Positions 6,788 to 15,274 of a stretch of DNA of 16,191 nt are shown one piece after another. The stretch lies in assembly GCF_000272405.2 (NCBI RefSeq), contig NZ_AJZM02000231.1, forward strand, positions 1 through 16,191, given 5' to 3'. The notes under the pieces are model-generated. The model did no database searches. It was not told where the DNA came from and worked only from the letters and a program-made list of their open reading frames with translations. The DNA is from Vibrio tasmaniensis 1F-187 (lineage in GTDB: Bacteria > Pseudomonadota > Gammaproteobacteria > Enterobacterales > Vibrionaceae). The position numbers and the translations under genes were made by a program. Positions within the stretch are counted from its first letter, which is position 1; every line of letters begins with the position of its first letter.

Positions 6788-8008
6788 TTAATATTGCTTA
6801 TTGATATCAATGGTAACTGGGGCACCCAGTTCAACCACTTCACTTTCACCGTACCAATCACCGTCTCGAGTTGAAACGTTACCATCTGTATCAAGCCTAG
6901 CTCTAACCATTAGAGTTTCAAGGCTGGACAGCTTCTGCCCTTCCAACATGCTGTTGCCATCATCAAGAACGACAGTACGAGGGAAAGTTCCTAGCGGATA
7001 ACGAGCCGCAGCAATCGGCATTGGTGAGCCGTCTGCTCTGTGCACTGATACAACTAACACTGAACTAGGGGCAGCATTCACATCACCAGATAATTCAAGC
7101 GTTACAGCAACAGTTTTACCTTGGTCAACGCCCATAGCATTGCCCATTTTCTTCTGTGCACTTTCAATACTGCGCGACAACATTTCATAGCGACTGTCTT
7201 GTGGACCAATCATCTGTTGCATGATGCTCCAGTACTTAACAGCACCTGGGTAGTCTTGACGCTCAAACGCATCAAACGCTAGCAACGAGAACACACGAAG
7301 ATCAACATAGTCGTTTTGAATCAAACGGCTCAAAATTAAACGAGCTTGGTTTTGATCCGCATCATCAGGTGAAAGCATCAATGCTTGTGCATAACCTAGC
7401 TGAACATCTTCATTCTTTGGCTCAAGCTTGTAAGCTCTTTGCATCGAATCTTTCGCAGTTTCCGCGTCGCGGTTAGCCAATGCAATACGACCTAATAGTA
7501 ACCAACCTGTCGAATCTTTTGGTTGATAGTGCAGACGAGTACGAAGTGCCAGAGTCAAGTCTTCTAGTTCATCATCCGTTAATGCACCACCTTCCGATGA
7601 CATTAGCTTTTTAGACAACTCAGGAAGGTTTGAACTCACTTCTTGCCAGTGTTGGACTTTATCCAGAGCACCAAACTGAAAGTACATACCATATGTAACA
7701 ACCACGACTAGGACAATAGATGGTACTACGACGCCCAATGTTGAGATTTGGGTCTTCTTCATCTCTTTCTGCGCAGGTACATCATCAAGTAGAGACTGTT
7801 TCAAATCAGCGATCAGCTCTTGTTGGTTATCAACAAGGCCTTCTTCTGCTTCTACTTCGAGCTCAACGAGACGATCTTTATAGAATGCTTTGTTCAACTC
7901 GTCGCGAAGCATTTCATCATTGTTCGCCTTCTTATTTATGAAGGGCAGAACAATTAAGAAAATAGCTGCTAGCGAAAGGATAATGGTAGAAATCCAAAAT
8001 AGAGTCAT
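6788..8008 (-). CDS. ccmI: Cytochrome c maturation protein CcmI (TPR apocytochrome chaperone)
   Basis: CcmI binds the C-terminal part of apocytochrome c and delivers it to the CcmF/CcmH heme ligation site on the periplasmic side. The 406-residue protein has two membrane helices, about 3-24 and 88-110, with a cytoplasmic helical loop between them. A periplasmic domain with tetratricopeptide-like helices follows (about 150-290, for example STGWLLLGRIALANRDAETA and NEDVQLGYAQALML). The C-terminal domain (about 295-406) is a beta-rich region typical of long gammaproteobacterial CcmI. Its start overlaps the ccmH stop as TAATG, so the two are translationally coupled. It is the last gene of the ccm operon. 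Confidence 0.93.
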   Translation of the reverse strand: MTLFWISTIILSLAAIFLIVLPFINKKANNDEMLRDELNKAFYKDRLVELEVEAEEGLVDNQQELIADLKQSLLDDVPAQKEMKKTQISTLGVVVPSIVLVVVVTYGMYFQFGALDKVQHWQEVSSNLPELSKKLMSSEGGALTDDELEDLTLALRTRLHYQPKDSTGWLLLGRIALANRDAETAKDSMQRAYKLEPKNEDVQLGYAQALMLSPDDADQNQARLILSRLIQNDYVDLRVFSLLAFDAFERQDYPGAVKYWSIMQQMIGPQDSRYEMLSRSIESAQKKMGNAMGVDQGKTVAVTLELSGDVNAAPSSVLVVSVHRADGSPMPIAAARYPLGTFPRTVVLDDGNSMLEGQKLSSLETLMVRARLDTDGNVSTRDGDWYGESEVVELGAPVTIDINKQY

Positions 8009-8496
8009 TACTTCTTATCTCCGTCGTTCTCTTCATCGAGTAACGCTTTTAAACGAGCTTCTTTGTCTGCATCCCAGTCTTTATCTGACTCTACTGCTTT
8101 CGACTTTGACTTTCGGCTTCGTAAAATGATCAAACCGAAACCAAACACGACTACCGCAAACGGACCAACCCAAAGGATTGATGTGGCTAATGTGAGTGGT
8201 GGGTTGTAAGTAACAAAGTTACCGTAGCGAGCAATCATGTAATCAATGATGTCTTGCTTCGACTTGCCATCTTTTGTCATTTCATACACTTTTTGGCGTA
8301 AATCAACCGCAAGCTCTGCGTTCGAATCACCAATGGTGTTGTTCTGACATTTAGGGCAACGCAGCGTGTTGCTTAGCTCTTTGAACTGCTGCTCTTGATC
8401 AACGGTATCAAATTCATGAAATTCGATAGGCGCAGCAGAAACAGTCGCCGAAATAGCAAATGTAGCGAATAGAGCAATCAGTGTCTTCTTAATCAT
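8008..8496 (-). CDS. ccmH: Cytochrome c maturation thiol oxidoreductase CcmH
   Basis: CcmH reduces or holds the CXXCH thiols of apocytochrome c before heme attachment. The 162-residue protein has a cleavable signal (about 1-22, ending VSAA). The diagnostic motif is LRCPKCQNNTI (Cys47 and Cys50), within a three-helix thioredoxin-unlike domain. One membrane helix lies at about 105-127, and the tail is charged and cytoplasmic. This is the short form; the TPR part found fused in E. coli CcmH is the separate ccmI here. The start overlaps the ccmG stop by ATGA. Confidence 0.95.
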   Translation of the reverse strand: MIKKTLIALFATFAISATVSAAPIEFHEFDTVDQEQQFKELSNTLRCPKCQNNTIGDSNAELAVDLRQKVYEMTKDGKSKQDIIDYMIARYGNFVTYNPPLTLATSILWVGPFAVVVFGFGLIILRSRKSKSKAVESDKDWDADKEARLKALLDEENDGDKK

Positions 8497-9044
8497 TTCG
8501 CTTCCTCCAACAACTCTTGGTACATCGGCTCAAGCGTCGATGCCCAGTTAGTTGGGTTCACGTCACCAACATGGCGATAACGAACTACGCCGTTAGCATC
8601 AATGAGGAAAGTCTCTGGAGCGCCATACACACCAAGGTCAAGACCTAGCATGCCGTTACCATCGAACAGGCTGATCAAGTATGGATTGCCCAGCTCTTTT
8701 AACCAACCTACCGCTTTATTGCGATCATCTTTGTAGTTAAGGCCAATAATCTTAACGCCTTGACCCGCTAACTTATTCAAGTAAGAGTGCTCTGCATAAC
8801 AAGTAGGACACCAAGTCGCCCACACATTTAGAAGCAGTGGCTCACCTTTAAAGATAGCTTGATCATGGAACTTACCCGGTTGCTCTAAGTCTTCTAAACC
8901 GAACTCAGGTACTGGCTTACCAATCAATACCGATTCAAGTTTAGTCGGGTCATCGCCCGACTGGTTACGCATTAATTGAGTCGCAAAGATTCCAGCTAGA
9001 ACCATGAACGCAATCAATGGAATGAATAAAATCTTCTTGTTCAT
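8493..9044 (-). CDS. ccmG: Thiol:disulfide interchange protein CcmG/DsbE
   Basis: Membrane-anchored periplasmic thioredoxin that is reduced by DsbD/CcdA and keeps apocytochrome c or CcmH thiols reduced. The 183-residue protein has an N-terminal signal-anchor (about 4-22). The thioredoxin fold carries WATWCPTCYAEH (Cys79, Cys82) and the cis-Pro segment GVYGAPETFLID. The acidic environment and the length match family members. It lies 5 nt downstream of ccmF and overlaps ccmH by ATGA. Confidence 0.95.
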   Translation of the reverse strand: MNKKILFIPLIAFMVLAGIFATQLMRNQSGDDPTKLESVLIGKPVPEFGLEDLEQPGKFHDQAIFKGEPLLLNVWATWCPTCYAEHSYLNKLAGQGVKIIGLNYKDDRNKAVGWLKELGNPYLISLFDGNGMLGLDLGVYGAPETFLIDANGVVRYRHVGDVNPTNWASTLEPMYQELLEEAK

Positions 9045-9049
9045 TCGAA

Positions 9050-11020
9050 TTAAGCCTCCTGCTCTTTAGTAGACTTTTTCGTTGGCTTACGGAAGCGGTA
9101 ACGACGGTCACTGATAGCAATAACACCACCAATCGACATAATCAGAGAACCAGCCCAGATCCAACGTACAAATGGTTTGTAGTAGATACGCACAGCCCAA
9201 GATTTATTGTCGTCTAAACGCTCACCCATTGCGATGTAAAGGTCGCGCGTTACGCCACGATCAATCGCCGCTTCTGTCATCATCGACTTAGCGGTTGTGT
9301 AGAAACGTTTTTCAGCGTGAAGCGTGTTGATGTATTTGCCTTCTTTGGTAATTTCAAAGTCAGCAATGTAACCATCGTAGTTAGGGCCATCTTTGTCACG
9401 AACTCCTGTAAACAGGAAGCTGTACTCTTCAAGTTGGTAGCTTTCACCTGGTGCTAAGCGTACGTCACGTTCGATGCTGTAGTTTTGCACCATCGCAATA
9501 CCAATCACTGTCACGGCCAAACCAATGTGACCACACATCATCGCCCAGTGGCTACGAGGTAGCTTAGTCAGGCCTTTCAGGAATGTATGACGGTGTGTCG
9601 CACGTTCATGAAGCTCAAAGCCATGCATGAAGATAATCCAGAATGCCATTACCCAACCGGCAAAAGCGGTACCGCTGAAACGGTCAGCCAAAATCGTAAC
9701 CATTAGCGCACTTAAGCCCAGTGAGAATACACCTGAGATCAGCATAGGTTTAACGAGCTTAGATAGGTTGTCACGTTTCCAACGGATCAGTGGACCGATA
9801 CCTAATAGGAACGAGAACGGGATCATTAACCAGAAGAACAACATATCAAAGAATGGTGCACCGATAGATACCGAGCCCAAGCCTAACTGTTTATGAACTA
9901 ATGGCAGCAAGGTACCAACTAACACAACCACAAGTGCAGCAATCAATAGGATGTTGTTGCCGAGTAGCGCGTTTTCACGAGAAACCAAATCGAAGTTACC
10001 ACGTACACGAACCGATGCGCCTTTAACAGCAAACAACAACAGTGAACCACCGATAACGAACACTAAGAAACCTAGAATAAACATACCACGGGCAGGATCC
10101 GACGCGAATGCGTGAACCGATACCAAGATGCCCGAACGAACTAAGAATGTACCTAGTAAGCTTAGTGAGAATGCAGAGATAGCCAGCAAGACTGTCCAAG
10201 CTTTAAATGTGCCACGCTTTTCGGTTACCGCTAGTGAGTGCATTAGAGCAGTACCAGCTAACCAAGGCATGAATGAAGCGTTTTCTACTGGATCCCAGAA
10301 CCACCAGCCACCCCAGCCAAGTTCGTAGTAAGCCCACCATGAACCAAGTGCGATACCTACTGTTAGGAATAACCAAGCAGCGATTGTCCAAGGACGAGAC
10401 CAACGAGCCCATGCCGTATCTAAACGACCGCTCATTAGAGAAGCGATTGCAAAAGAGAACGCTACCGAGAAACCTACATAACCCATGTAAAGCATTGGCG
10501 GGTGAATAATCAAACCCGGATCTTGCAGTAGTGGGTTCAAGTCACGGCCATCAACAGGGAAGAAAGGCAATGTACGTAAAAACGGGTTAGACGTTACGAT
10601 AATGAACAGCAAGAAGCCGACAGTAATTAAACCCATAATCGCCAGTACGCGAGCCACAGACTCTTGAGGCATACCACGACTAAACGTTGCAACTGCTACC
10701 GTCCAACCCGCTTGGATTAGAACCCAAAGCAGTAGTGAGCCTTCATGAGCCCCCCAAACCGCGGTAATTCGGTAGTACCAAGGTAGTTGGCTATTCGAGT
10801 TACTTGCTACGTATTGAATCGTAAAATCATTTGTGTAGAACGCGTAACACAAGATAAAGAACGAAATCGCTAGGAATCCGAACATACCCCACGACAGCGG
10901 TCGTGCACTGTTCATCAATAATGTGTTATTTCGAGCGGCTCCATACAGTGGGAGCACGCTTAGCAGCAGTGCAAGTCCCAAAGACAGGATCATCGCAAAA
11001 TGGCCGATCTCGGCTATCAT
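9050..11020 (-). CDS. ccmF: Heme lyase subunit CcmF
   Basis: CcmF is the large membrane component of the holocytochrome c synthetase, which takes heme from CcmE and ligates it to apocytochrome c. The 656-residue protein has about 14-15 membrane helices. The WWD heme-handling motif is visible at about 236-253 ([18 protein letters not shown]). Candidate heme-ligand histidines are His173 ([10 protein letters not shown]) and His261 (ALMHS). A large periplasmic loop occupies about 510-615, before the last helix. The family length is about 650, so the gene is complete. The start overlaps the ccmE stop by ATGA. Confidence 0.97.
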   Translation of the reverse strand: MIAEIGHFAMILSLGLALLLSVLPLYGAARNNTLLMNSARPLSWGMFGFLAISFFILCYAFYTNDFTIQYVASNSNSQLPWYYRITAVWGAHEGSLLLWVLIQAGWTVAVATFSRGMPQESVARVLAIMGLITVGFLLFIIVTSNPFLRTLPFFPVDGRDLNPLLQDPGLIIHPPMLYMGYVGFSVAFSFAIASLMSGRLDTAWARWSRPWTIAAWLFLTVGIALGSWWAYYELGWGGWWFWDPVENASFMPWLAGTALMHSLAVTEKRGTFKAWTVLLAISAFSLSLLGTFLVRSGILVSVHAFASDPARGMFILGFLVFVIGGSLLLFAVKGASVRVRGNFDLVSRENALLGNNILLIAALVVVLVGTLLPLVHKQLGLGSVSIGAPFFDMLFFWLMIPFSFLLGIGPLIRWKRDNLSKLVKPMLISGVFSLGLSALMVTILADRFSGTAFAGWVMAFWIIFMHGFELHERATHRHTFLKGLTKLPRSHWAMMCGHIGLAVTVIGIAMVQNYSIERDVRLAPGESYQLEEYSFLFTGVRDKDGPNYDGYIADFEITKEGKYINTLHAEKRFYTTAKSMMTEAAIDRGVTRDLYIAMGERLDDNKSWAVRIYYKPFVRWIWAGSLIMSIGGVIAISDRRYRFRKPTKKSTKEQEA

Positions 11021-11499
11021 TGAGCATTTCCTTCTTTTTGTTCAGTCGTGTATTGCAAAGGCTCATGAGTTTTCTTCATTGCTTCAGCAACTTCAGAAGG
11101 CATATATTCTTCATCGTGCTTTGCCAACACCTCAAACGCTTCAATTGTCGTTGCATCCTTAAGGACACCTTGAGCAACAATACCTTGGCCTTCACGGAAA
11201 AGATCAGGAAGGATGCCATCATATAGAATCGTCACTTTAGGGCCTACATCAGCCAAATCGAAGCTAACACGCAATGATTCATTGTCACGGCTTACAGAGC
11301 CGACTACAACCATGCCACCAATACGTAAGCGTTGACCCACTTCAGGTTTTTTACCATCTTTGCCGTTGACTAGCTCGGTTGGTGTATAGAACAGATCCAT
11401 GTTCTGGTTAAGTGCATAAACCATCAATCCAACAGTTGCACTGATACCAAAAAAGATCGCTAAGATAATGCCTAGCCTCTTTTTGCGTCTTGGGTTCAT
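11017..11499 (-). CDS. ccmE: Periplasmic heme chaperone CcmE
   Basis: CcmE receives heme from CcmC and binds it covalently before passing it to CcmF. The 160-residue protein has a short Arg/Lys-rich cytoplasmic start (NPRRKKR), a signal-anchor helix (about 9-29) and an OB-fold periplasmic domain. The covalent heme-binding histidine is His128 in [10 protein letters not shown], with Tyr132 at the usual position, corresponding to E. coli His130/Tyr134. The tail is polar and flexible. It is coupled by ATGA overlaps to ccmD upstream and ccmF downstream. Confidence 0.97.
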   Translation of the reverse strand: MNPRRKKRLGIILAIFFGISATVGLMVYALNQNMDLFYTPTELVNGKDGKKPEVGQRLRIGGMVVVGSVSRDNESLRVSFDLADVGPKVTILYDGILPDLFREGQGIVAQGVLKDATTIEAFEVLAKHDEEYMPSEVAEAMKKTHEPLQYTTEQKEGNAQ

Positions 11500-11702
11500 A
11501 GAGTGTTCTCCATATTTTTTGCTGCATCAATACGAGCTTGACGGTCAATCTTAGCTTGTACTTCATTTAATAATTGCTTACCACGACGAACGCTTACGAC
11601 CAGTAAAATGATCATCGCGAGGAATGTGATTCCAAATGCACTCCATACATATGAGGCGTAGCCACCCATGGCAAAGAAATCACTCAGAGATTCAAAATAC
11701 AT
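11496..11702 (-). CDS. ccmD: Small membrane protein CcmD
   Basis: CcmD stabilises the CcmABC-CcmE complex and is needed to release holo-CcmE. At 68 residues it matches the size of the E. coli protein (69), with the conserved start [15 protein letters not shown]. One membrane helix lies at about 18-38, followed by a charged cytoplasmic tail. It lies 14 nt after ccmC and overlaps ccmE by ATGA. Confidence 0.93.
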   Translation of the reverse strand: MYFESLSDFFAMGGYASYVWSAFGITFLAMIILLVVSVRRGKQLLNEVQAKIDRQARIDAAKNMENTL

Positions 11703-11716
11703 AATTACCTACCCTA

Positions 11717-12457
11717 CTACGCTTTATTAGCCGCTAGCTTGCGAACCCATGGACGGTGACTCTCTTTACTGATGATTTCGTTTCTAAAACGAACCATAGT
11801 CACAGCACCAAAGAAAAAGGCAAAACCGAAGATGTTAAGAAGAAGCGGCCATAGCATGTCACTTGAAATAGAAGGCTTATCAAACTTAGTAATTGTTGCG
11901 CCTTGGTGGAGTGTGTTCCACCACTCTACTGAAAAGTGAATGATAGGTAGGTTGATGACACCAACGATGGCCAAAATACCGGCTGCTTTTGCTGCGGTTT
12001 TTTGGTCGTCAAACGCATGGTGCAGTGCAATAACACCTAAATATAGGAATAGAAGAATCAGCTCTGAGGTTAAACGTGCATCCCAAACCCACCAAGCACC
12101 CCACATTGGTTTACCCCAAACAGCGCCAGTTAGTAACGCAATAAAGGTAAATACAGCACCGATAGGCGCCATAGCCAACGCAGCCATGTCTGACAGCCTT
12201 ACCTGCCATACCAAACCGATAAAGGCGGCAATTGCCATCGACATGTATACACCCATAGACCAAATTGCAGACGGAACATGGATATAGATAATTCGGAAGC
12301 TATCGCCTTGCTGGTAATCAGAAGGGGCAAATGCAAGCCCCCATACAGTACCGGCGGATAGACACAATAGCGCTAGGATCGAAAACCATGGCAGAAGTTT
12401 ACCAGCAAGCTGATAAGAGGTTTCTGCTTTAGCGTAGGGATGGAGCCATTTCCACAT
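11717..12457 (-). CDS. ccmC: Heme transporter/handling protein CcmC
   Basis: CcmC presents heme to CcmE at the periplasmic face. The 246-residue protein has six predicted membrane helices. The WWD motif is at about 114-133 (WGKPMWGAWWVWDARLTSEL). The two flanking heme-axial histidines are His60 (YIHVPSA) and His184 (LHQGATI), at the same residue numbers as remembered for E. coli. The start is ATG at 12455-12457, with GTGAGAT about 8 nt upstream. It is the first gene of the ccmC-ccmI block and is separated from ccmB by an AT-rich gap. Confidence 0.96.
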   Translation of the reverse strand: MWKWLHPYAKAETSYQLAGKLLPWFSILALLCLSAGTVWGLAFAPSDYQQGDSFRIIYIHVPSAIWSMGVYMSMAIAAFIGLVWQVRLSDMAALAMAPIGAVFTFIALLTGAVWGKPMWGAWWVWDARLTSELILLFLYLGVIALHHAFDDQKTAAKAAGILAIVGVINLPIIHFSVEWWNTLHQGATITKFDKPSISSDMLWPLLLNIFGFAFFFGAVTMVRFRNEIISKESHRPWVRKLAANKA

Positions 12458-12484
12458 GTTGTAATCTCACTCTTACTTCATATT

Positions 12485-12534
12485 GCTTACAGCTATCACA
12501 GCTATAATTATTATAATTTATTTGGCTTACAGCT
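12485..12534. promoter_or_regulatory. AT-rich ccmB-ccmC gap with direct repeats and a perfect -10 box
   Basis: GCTTACAGCT occurs at 12485-12494 and 12525-12534, exactly 40 nt apart, and a third ACAGCT is at 12498-12503. Between the outer copies lies TATAAT on the minus strand (12515-12510), directed towards ccmC, with a poor -35. This pattern suggests an activator-dependent internal promoter for ccmC-ccmI, but that is inference. Confidence 0.4.
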
Positions 12535-12574
12535 TCTTTCAGTGACTCTAGGAGTTTGAAGGCTTTAAATAGTT

Positions 12575-12594
12575 CACTTTGAACATGCAAAGTG
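12575..12594. repeat. Inverted repeat CACTTTG/CAAAGTG after ccmB
   Basis: Two perfect 7-bp arms flank a 6-nt spacer in the ccmB-ccmC gap. No T-run follows on either strand, so it is not a normal intrinsic terminator. A leader or processing hairpin, or an operator, are possibilities. Confidence 0.45.
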
Positions 12595-12631
12595 CTAGTG
12601 AGTGCGTAGTTAATCTTAACCAGGTAATTAA

Positions 12632-13300
12632 CTAGTTAACACTCACTCTCAGTGCTGCACTGATGGCAAATGGGGTGAGCGTCATCGCGCCCATTAACAT
12701 TGCCCCTAACACCGCTAATTGTCCGTTATACGCAACGCCTAACGCTGCGGCATCAATCGCTGATGTAGCAAATATAAGAATTGGGATATACAACGGCAAA
12801 ATAAGCAGACTTAACAGCACACCACCTTTTTGTAACCCAACCGTTAAAGCCACACCAATCGCACCAATAAAGCTTAATGCAGGCGTACCGACCGATAACG
12901 TTAAGACTACCGATAACCAAGTATCGAAATCCAAGGACAGCAGTACCGCCAACAACGGACTGATCAATATTAATGGTAACCCTGTCAATAACCAGTGCGC
13001 TATGACCTTGGACAAGACTACCAACTGCAACGGGATGGGCATCAACATCATCTGCTCAAGCGCGCCATCTTGAAAATCATCACGAAACAAACGCTCTAAA
13101 GAGAGCAATGCAGAAAGCAAAGCCGCTACCCAAACAATACCTGCAGCAATACGTGCAAGTAGGTTTGGCTCAGGGCCGATACTCAATGGGAAAAGGGTGA
13201 TGACAATAATAAAAAACCACAGAGGGTTAAAGATATCGGCTTGGCGACGAAATGCGATCAATAGCTCACGTCGGATGATCGTTGTCATTGAAGAGATCAT
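12632..13300 (-). CDS. ccmB: Heme exporter membrane subunit CcmB
   Basis: Membrane subunit of the CcmAB ABC transporter, whose ATPase activity releases holo-CcmE from CcmC. It has about 222 residues with six predicted helices and the strongly conserved stretch NPLWFFIIVITLFPLSIGPE. The cytoplasmic loop ERLFRDDFQDGALEQMML follows, as in E. coli CcmB. I chose the ATG at 13298-13300, preceded by GGGTGAG. An in-frame GTG at 13309 would add three residues and overlap ccmA. It is tightly coupled to ccmA, whose stop is 1 nt away. Confidence 0.95.
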   Translation of the reverse strand: MISSMTTIIRRELLIAFRRQADIFNPLWFFIIVITLFPLSIGPEPNLLARIAAGIVWVAALLSALLSLERLFRDDFQDGALEQMMLMPIPLQLVVLSKVIAHWLLTGLPLILISPLLAVLLSLDFDTWLSVVLTLSVGTPALSFIGAIGVALTVGLQKGGVLLSLLILPLYIPILIFATSAIDAAALGVAYNGQLAVLGAMLMGAMTLTPFAISAALRVSVN

Positions 13301-13301
13301 A

Positions 13302-13919
13302 TTACTCACCCAACTTTATTTTTCTTAGTTTCGGGCTATCAGCAAACATATCTTGGTGTGTGGTTAATAACACAATGCCACCGTTATCTGCATGCTGAGA
13401 AAAAAGAGACTCCAAAACCTTAACACCCTGCTTGTCTATTGCAGTCAGCGGTTCGTCTAGAATCCATAACATTTGCTTACTCAACCAAAGACGAGCCAAT
13501 GCCACACGGCGCTGTTGCCCCGCTGAAAGTTGCCCTGCTGGTACGTCTTCTCTACCAGCAAGCCCCACTTGAGCCAATGCATTGTAAAGTTCTTCCTTAC
13601 TCGTTCCACTGCTGTGAATCGATTGATAGAAGCTCAGATTTTCATAGGCACTGAGCTCGCGTTTCACGCCAGTTTGGTGACCAAGAAAAAGCAAATTTTG
13701 GTGATACATATCTCGGTTCGACTCAATAGATTCGCCATCCCAAGAGATAGTGCCGTCATCGCGGTCGCCTAGCCCGGTGATAATCCTAAGGAGTGTCGTT
13801 TTCCCAGTACCGTTACGACCTTCAACTTGAACCAGTTCACCGGGTTTCAATTGAAAAGACAACGATTCAAACAGAACCCTGTCGTCACGAATAGCAGTTA
13901 AATTTGAGACTTCTAGCAT
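13302..13919 (-). CDS. ccmA: Heme exporter ATP-binding subunit CcmA
   Basis: ABC-type ATPase of the cytochrome c maturation complex, 205 residues. Walker A is GRNGTGKTT (34-42), the Q-loop region is near [10 protein letters not shown], the signature is [14 protein letters not shown] (131-144), Walker B is LWILDEP (151-157) and the H-loop His is 188 (LTTHQD). The ATG at 13917-13919 matches the E. coli start (MLEA...). It has no clear Shine-Dalgarno, but in-frame TTG and GTG codons further upstream (13964 and 13961) would lie inside the predicted promoter. First gene of the ccm cluster. Confidence 0.96.
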   Translation of the reverse strand: MLEVSNLTAIRDDRVLFESLSFQLKPGELVQVEGRNGTGKTTLLRIITGLGDRDDGTISWDGESIESNRDMYHQNLLFLGHQTGVKRELSAYENLSFYQSIHSSGTSKEELYNALAQVGLAGREDVPAGQLSAGQQRRVALARLWLSKQMLWILDEPLTAIDKQGVKVLESLFSQHADNGGIVLLTTHQDMFADSPKLRKIKLGE

Positions 13920-13946
13920 AGGTAAATTTAGTCGAGTAATGAGGGG

Positions 13947-13975
13947 GCTATAGTAGCACACCAATAAGGTGACAA
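13947..13975 (-). promoter_or_regulatory. ccmA promoter (-35 TTGTCA, 17 nt, -10 TATAGC)
   Basis: On the minus strand, TTGTCA (13975-13970) matches 5 of 6 consensus bases and TATAGC (13952-13947) 4 of 6, with the ideal 17-nt spacing. The predicted start at about 13940 gives a leader of about 20 nt, and the previous transcription unit ends at 14121, so a promoter is needed here. Confidence 0.6.
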
Positions 13976-14120
13976 AACAGGACTAGGCGTTTTCGAAAGG
14001 ACAAACTCCGTAAGAAACTGTTACCACCGCATCACAATTTACACATTTTCATCAACAAACAATATATTGCATTAGATACAAATACTTATAAACATCGTTC
14101 TATATAGGTATAACAGGCAC

Positions 14121-14145
14121 AAAAAAAGAAGCCGAAGCTTCTTTT
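14121..14145 (-). terminator. Intrinsic terminator of the parP-cheW-DUF2802 operon
   Basis: Minus strand: AGAAGC-TTCG-GCTTCT, a stem with a stable UUCG tetraloop, then seven T residues. It ends the chemotaxis transcript. The AT-rich 13976-14120 stretch beyond it shows nothing further that I can support. Confidence 0.92.
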
Positions 14146-14197
14146 AAGAGGTGTACGTGATGAACATCAATTGCTCATTACGCAGTAAGCGCTAAAT

Positions 14198-14710
14198 TTA
14201 ACGACGTCGAGTCGGGTCTCTACGATCACGAGAGGATGCAGGTGGTTCATCATACGATGAAGGGTTACTTCTTAACGAAGGGATTTTTTCCTTACCTGCG
14301 AGCTTATTCTGCAGAGACATCATCAGCTCAGCTTCTGCCTTAGGTAATTCACACTCTTCGATCAGTTCGTTTATCCCAGCACCAAGCTGAACCATTTTAG
14401 TTGCACGTGTATACAAACGCCCATCGGTGTCCGCATGTTCCAACTCAACAATACGTTCATTCAAGTGTTTTATCAGATCTTGCTGTTCCGTCACTTTCTG
14501 ACCAAGGCCAACCACAACAGAGCGAACTTCAAGTAATTGCTTACTCGATTTTTGAAGCTCTTTGTCCAAGTTACGAACTTGCAGGCGTGACGTATCGATC
14601 TGCTTTTGAATTGCACTTTTTACTTTGCTAATCAAAATCACGATGAATAACGTAAAAACCCCAACTCCGACTATCAGAGCAATAGGGTTTAAAGGAAGCG
14701 CTTCAAACAT
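14198..14710 (-). CDS. DUF2802 family membrane-anchored coiled-coil protein
   Basis: A 170-residue protein of unknown function. An N-terminal membrane helix (about 11-30, IALIVGVGVFTLFIVILI) is followed by a long coiled coil (about 32-92, rich in heptad Leu/Val with Lys/Glu/Gln). A compact helical domain, about 97-140, comes next (GAGINELIEECELPKAEAELMMSLQ) and looks like a small helix-turn-helix-like fold. The C-terminal tail is disordered and Arg-rich (SSRDRRDPTRRR). The start codon overlaps the cheW stop as TAATG, so the protein is translationally coupled to CheW. DUF2802 genes sit after cheW in flagellar/chemotaxis operons of Vibrio and relatives, which suggests a role in arrays or flagellar function; the precise job is not known to me. 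Confidence 0.85.
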   Translation of the reverse strand: MFEALPLNPIALIVGVGVFTLFIVILISKVKSAIQKQIDTSRLQVRNLDKELQKSSKQLLEVRSVVVGLGQKVTEQQDLIKHLNERIVELEHADTDGRLYTRATKMVQLGAGINELIEECELPKAEAELMMSLQNKLAGKEKIPSLRSNPSSYDEPPASSRDRRDPTRRR

Positions 14711-15204
14711 TACAGGTGAGCCATCTCATCCCATTCGTCTTCACTTAACAGCTTGTTCAGATCGACTAAGATAAGAAGCTTGCCATCACGGTTACTAACA
14801 CCTTGGATGAACTTAGCACTTTCATCAGTACCAACACTTGGTGTCGTGTCGATCTCAGAAGAACGCAGGTAAACAACTTCAGCAACACTATCTACTAAAA
14901 TGCCAATAACTTGACGCTCAGACTCAATAACGATAATACGTGTGTTATCTGTGATTTCACCTTGCATCAAACCAAAACGAGAACGAGTGTCAATAACAGT
15001 AACAACGTTACCACGCAGGTTGATAATACCTAACACGTAGTCTGGAGCACCCGGTACTGGAGCAATCTCGCTGTAACGCAATACTTCACGTACTTGCATT
15101 ACATTGATGCCGTAAGTTTCTTCTTCTAGTTGAAATGTCACCCATTGAAGTACTTCATCATTTGTTTGATCTTTTCTTACTTCAACTTCACTCATATGAG
15201 ACAT
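14710..15204 (-). CDS. cheW: Chemotaxis coupling protein CheW
   Basis: Adaptor that links methyl-accepting chemotaxis proteins to the kinase CheA in polar arrays. The 164-residue protein is a single CheW domain from about residue 18 to 155. It includes VTFQLEEETYGINVMQVREVLRY, APDYVLGIINLRGNVVTVID (the conserved NLRG receptor/CheA-binding motif) and KLLILVDLNKLL. The ATG at 15202-15204 has AGAGGA about 7 nt upstream; a second in-frame ATG at 15195 is less well placed. It follows parP by 70 nt and overlaps the DUF2802 gene by one base. Confidence 0.96.
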   Translation of the reverse strand: MSHMSEVEVRKDQTNDEVLQWVTFQLEEETYGINVMQVREVLRYSEIAPVPGAPDYVLGIINLRGNVVTVIDTRSRFGLMQGEITDNTRIIVIESERQVIGILVDSVAEVVYLRSSEIDTTPSVGTDESAKFIQGVSNRDGKLLILVDLNKLLSEDEWDEMAHL

Positions 15205-15274
15205 AGATAATCCTCTTGCCGTCGTTACCGACCACTGTTGTTAACTTGATGCTTATATTGTACCAATCGTAGTA

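Noticed and set aside
9627..10509. Several open frames antisense to ccmF
   Set aside because: They are complements of a conserved membrane-protein gene, with no ribosome-binding sites and no recognisable domains.
12575..12594. CACTTTG/CAAAGTG dyad as a terminator for ccmAB
   Set aside because: No T-tract follows on the minus strand, so intrinsic termination is not supported; it is kept only as a repeat.
13920..13964. Longer N-terminus of CcmA using TTG or GTG starts
   Set aside because: The extra residues do not resemble CcmA family members, and the codons fall within the predicted promoter; the ATG at 13919 aligns with the known start.
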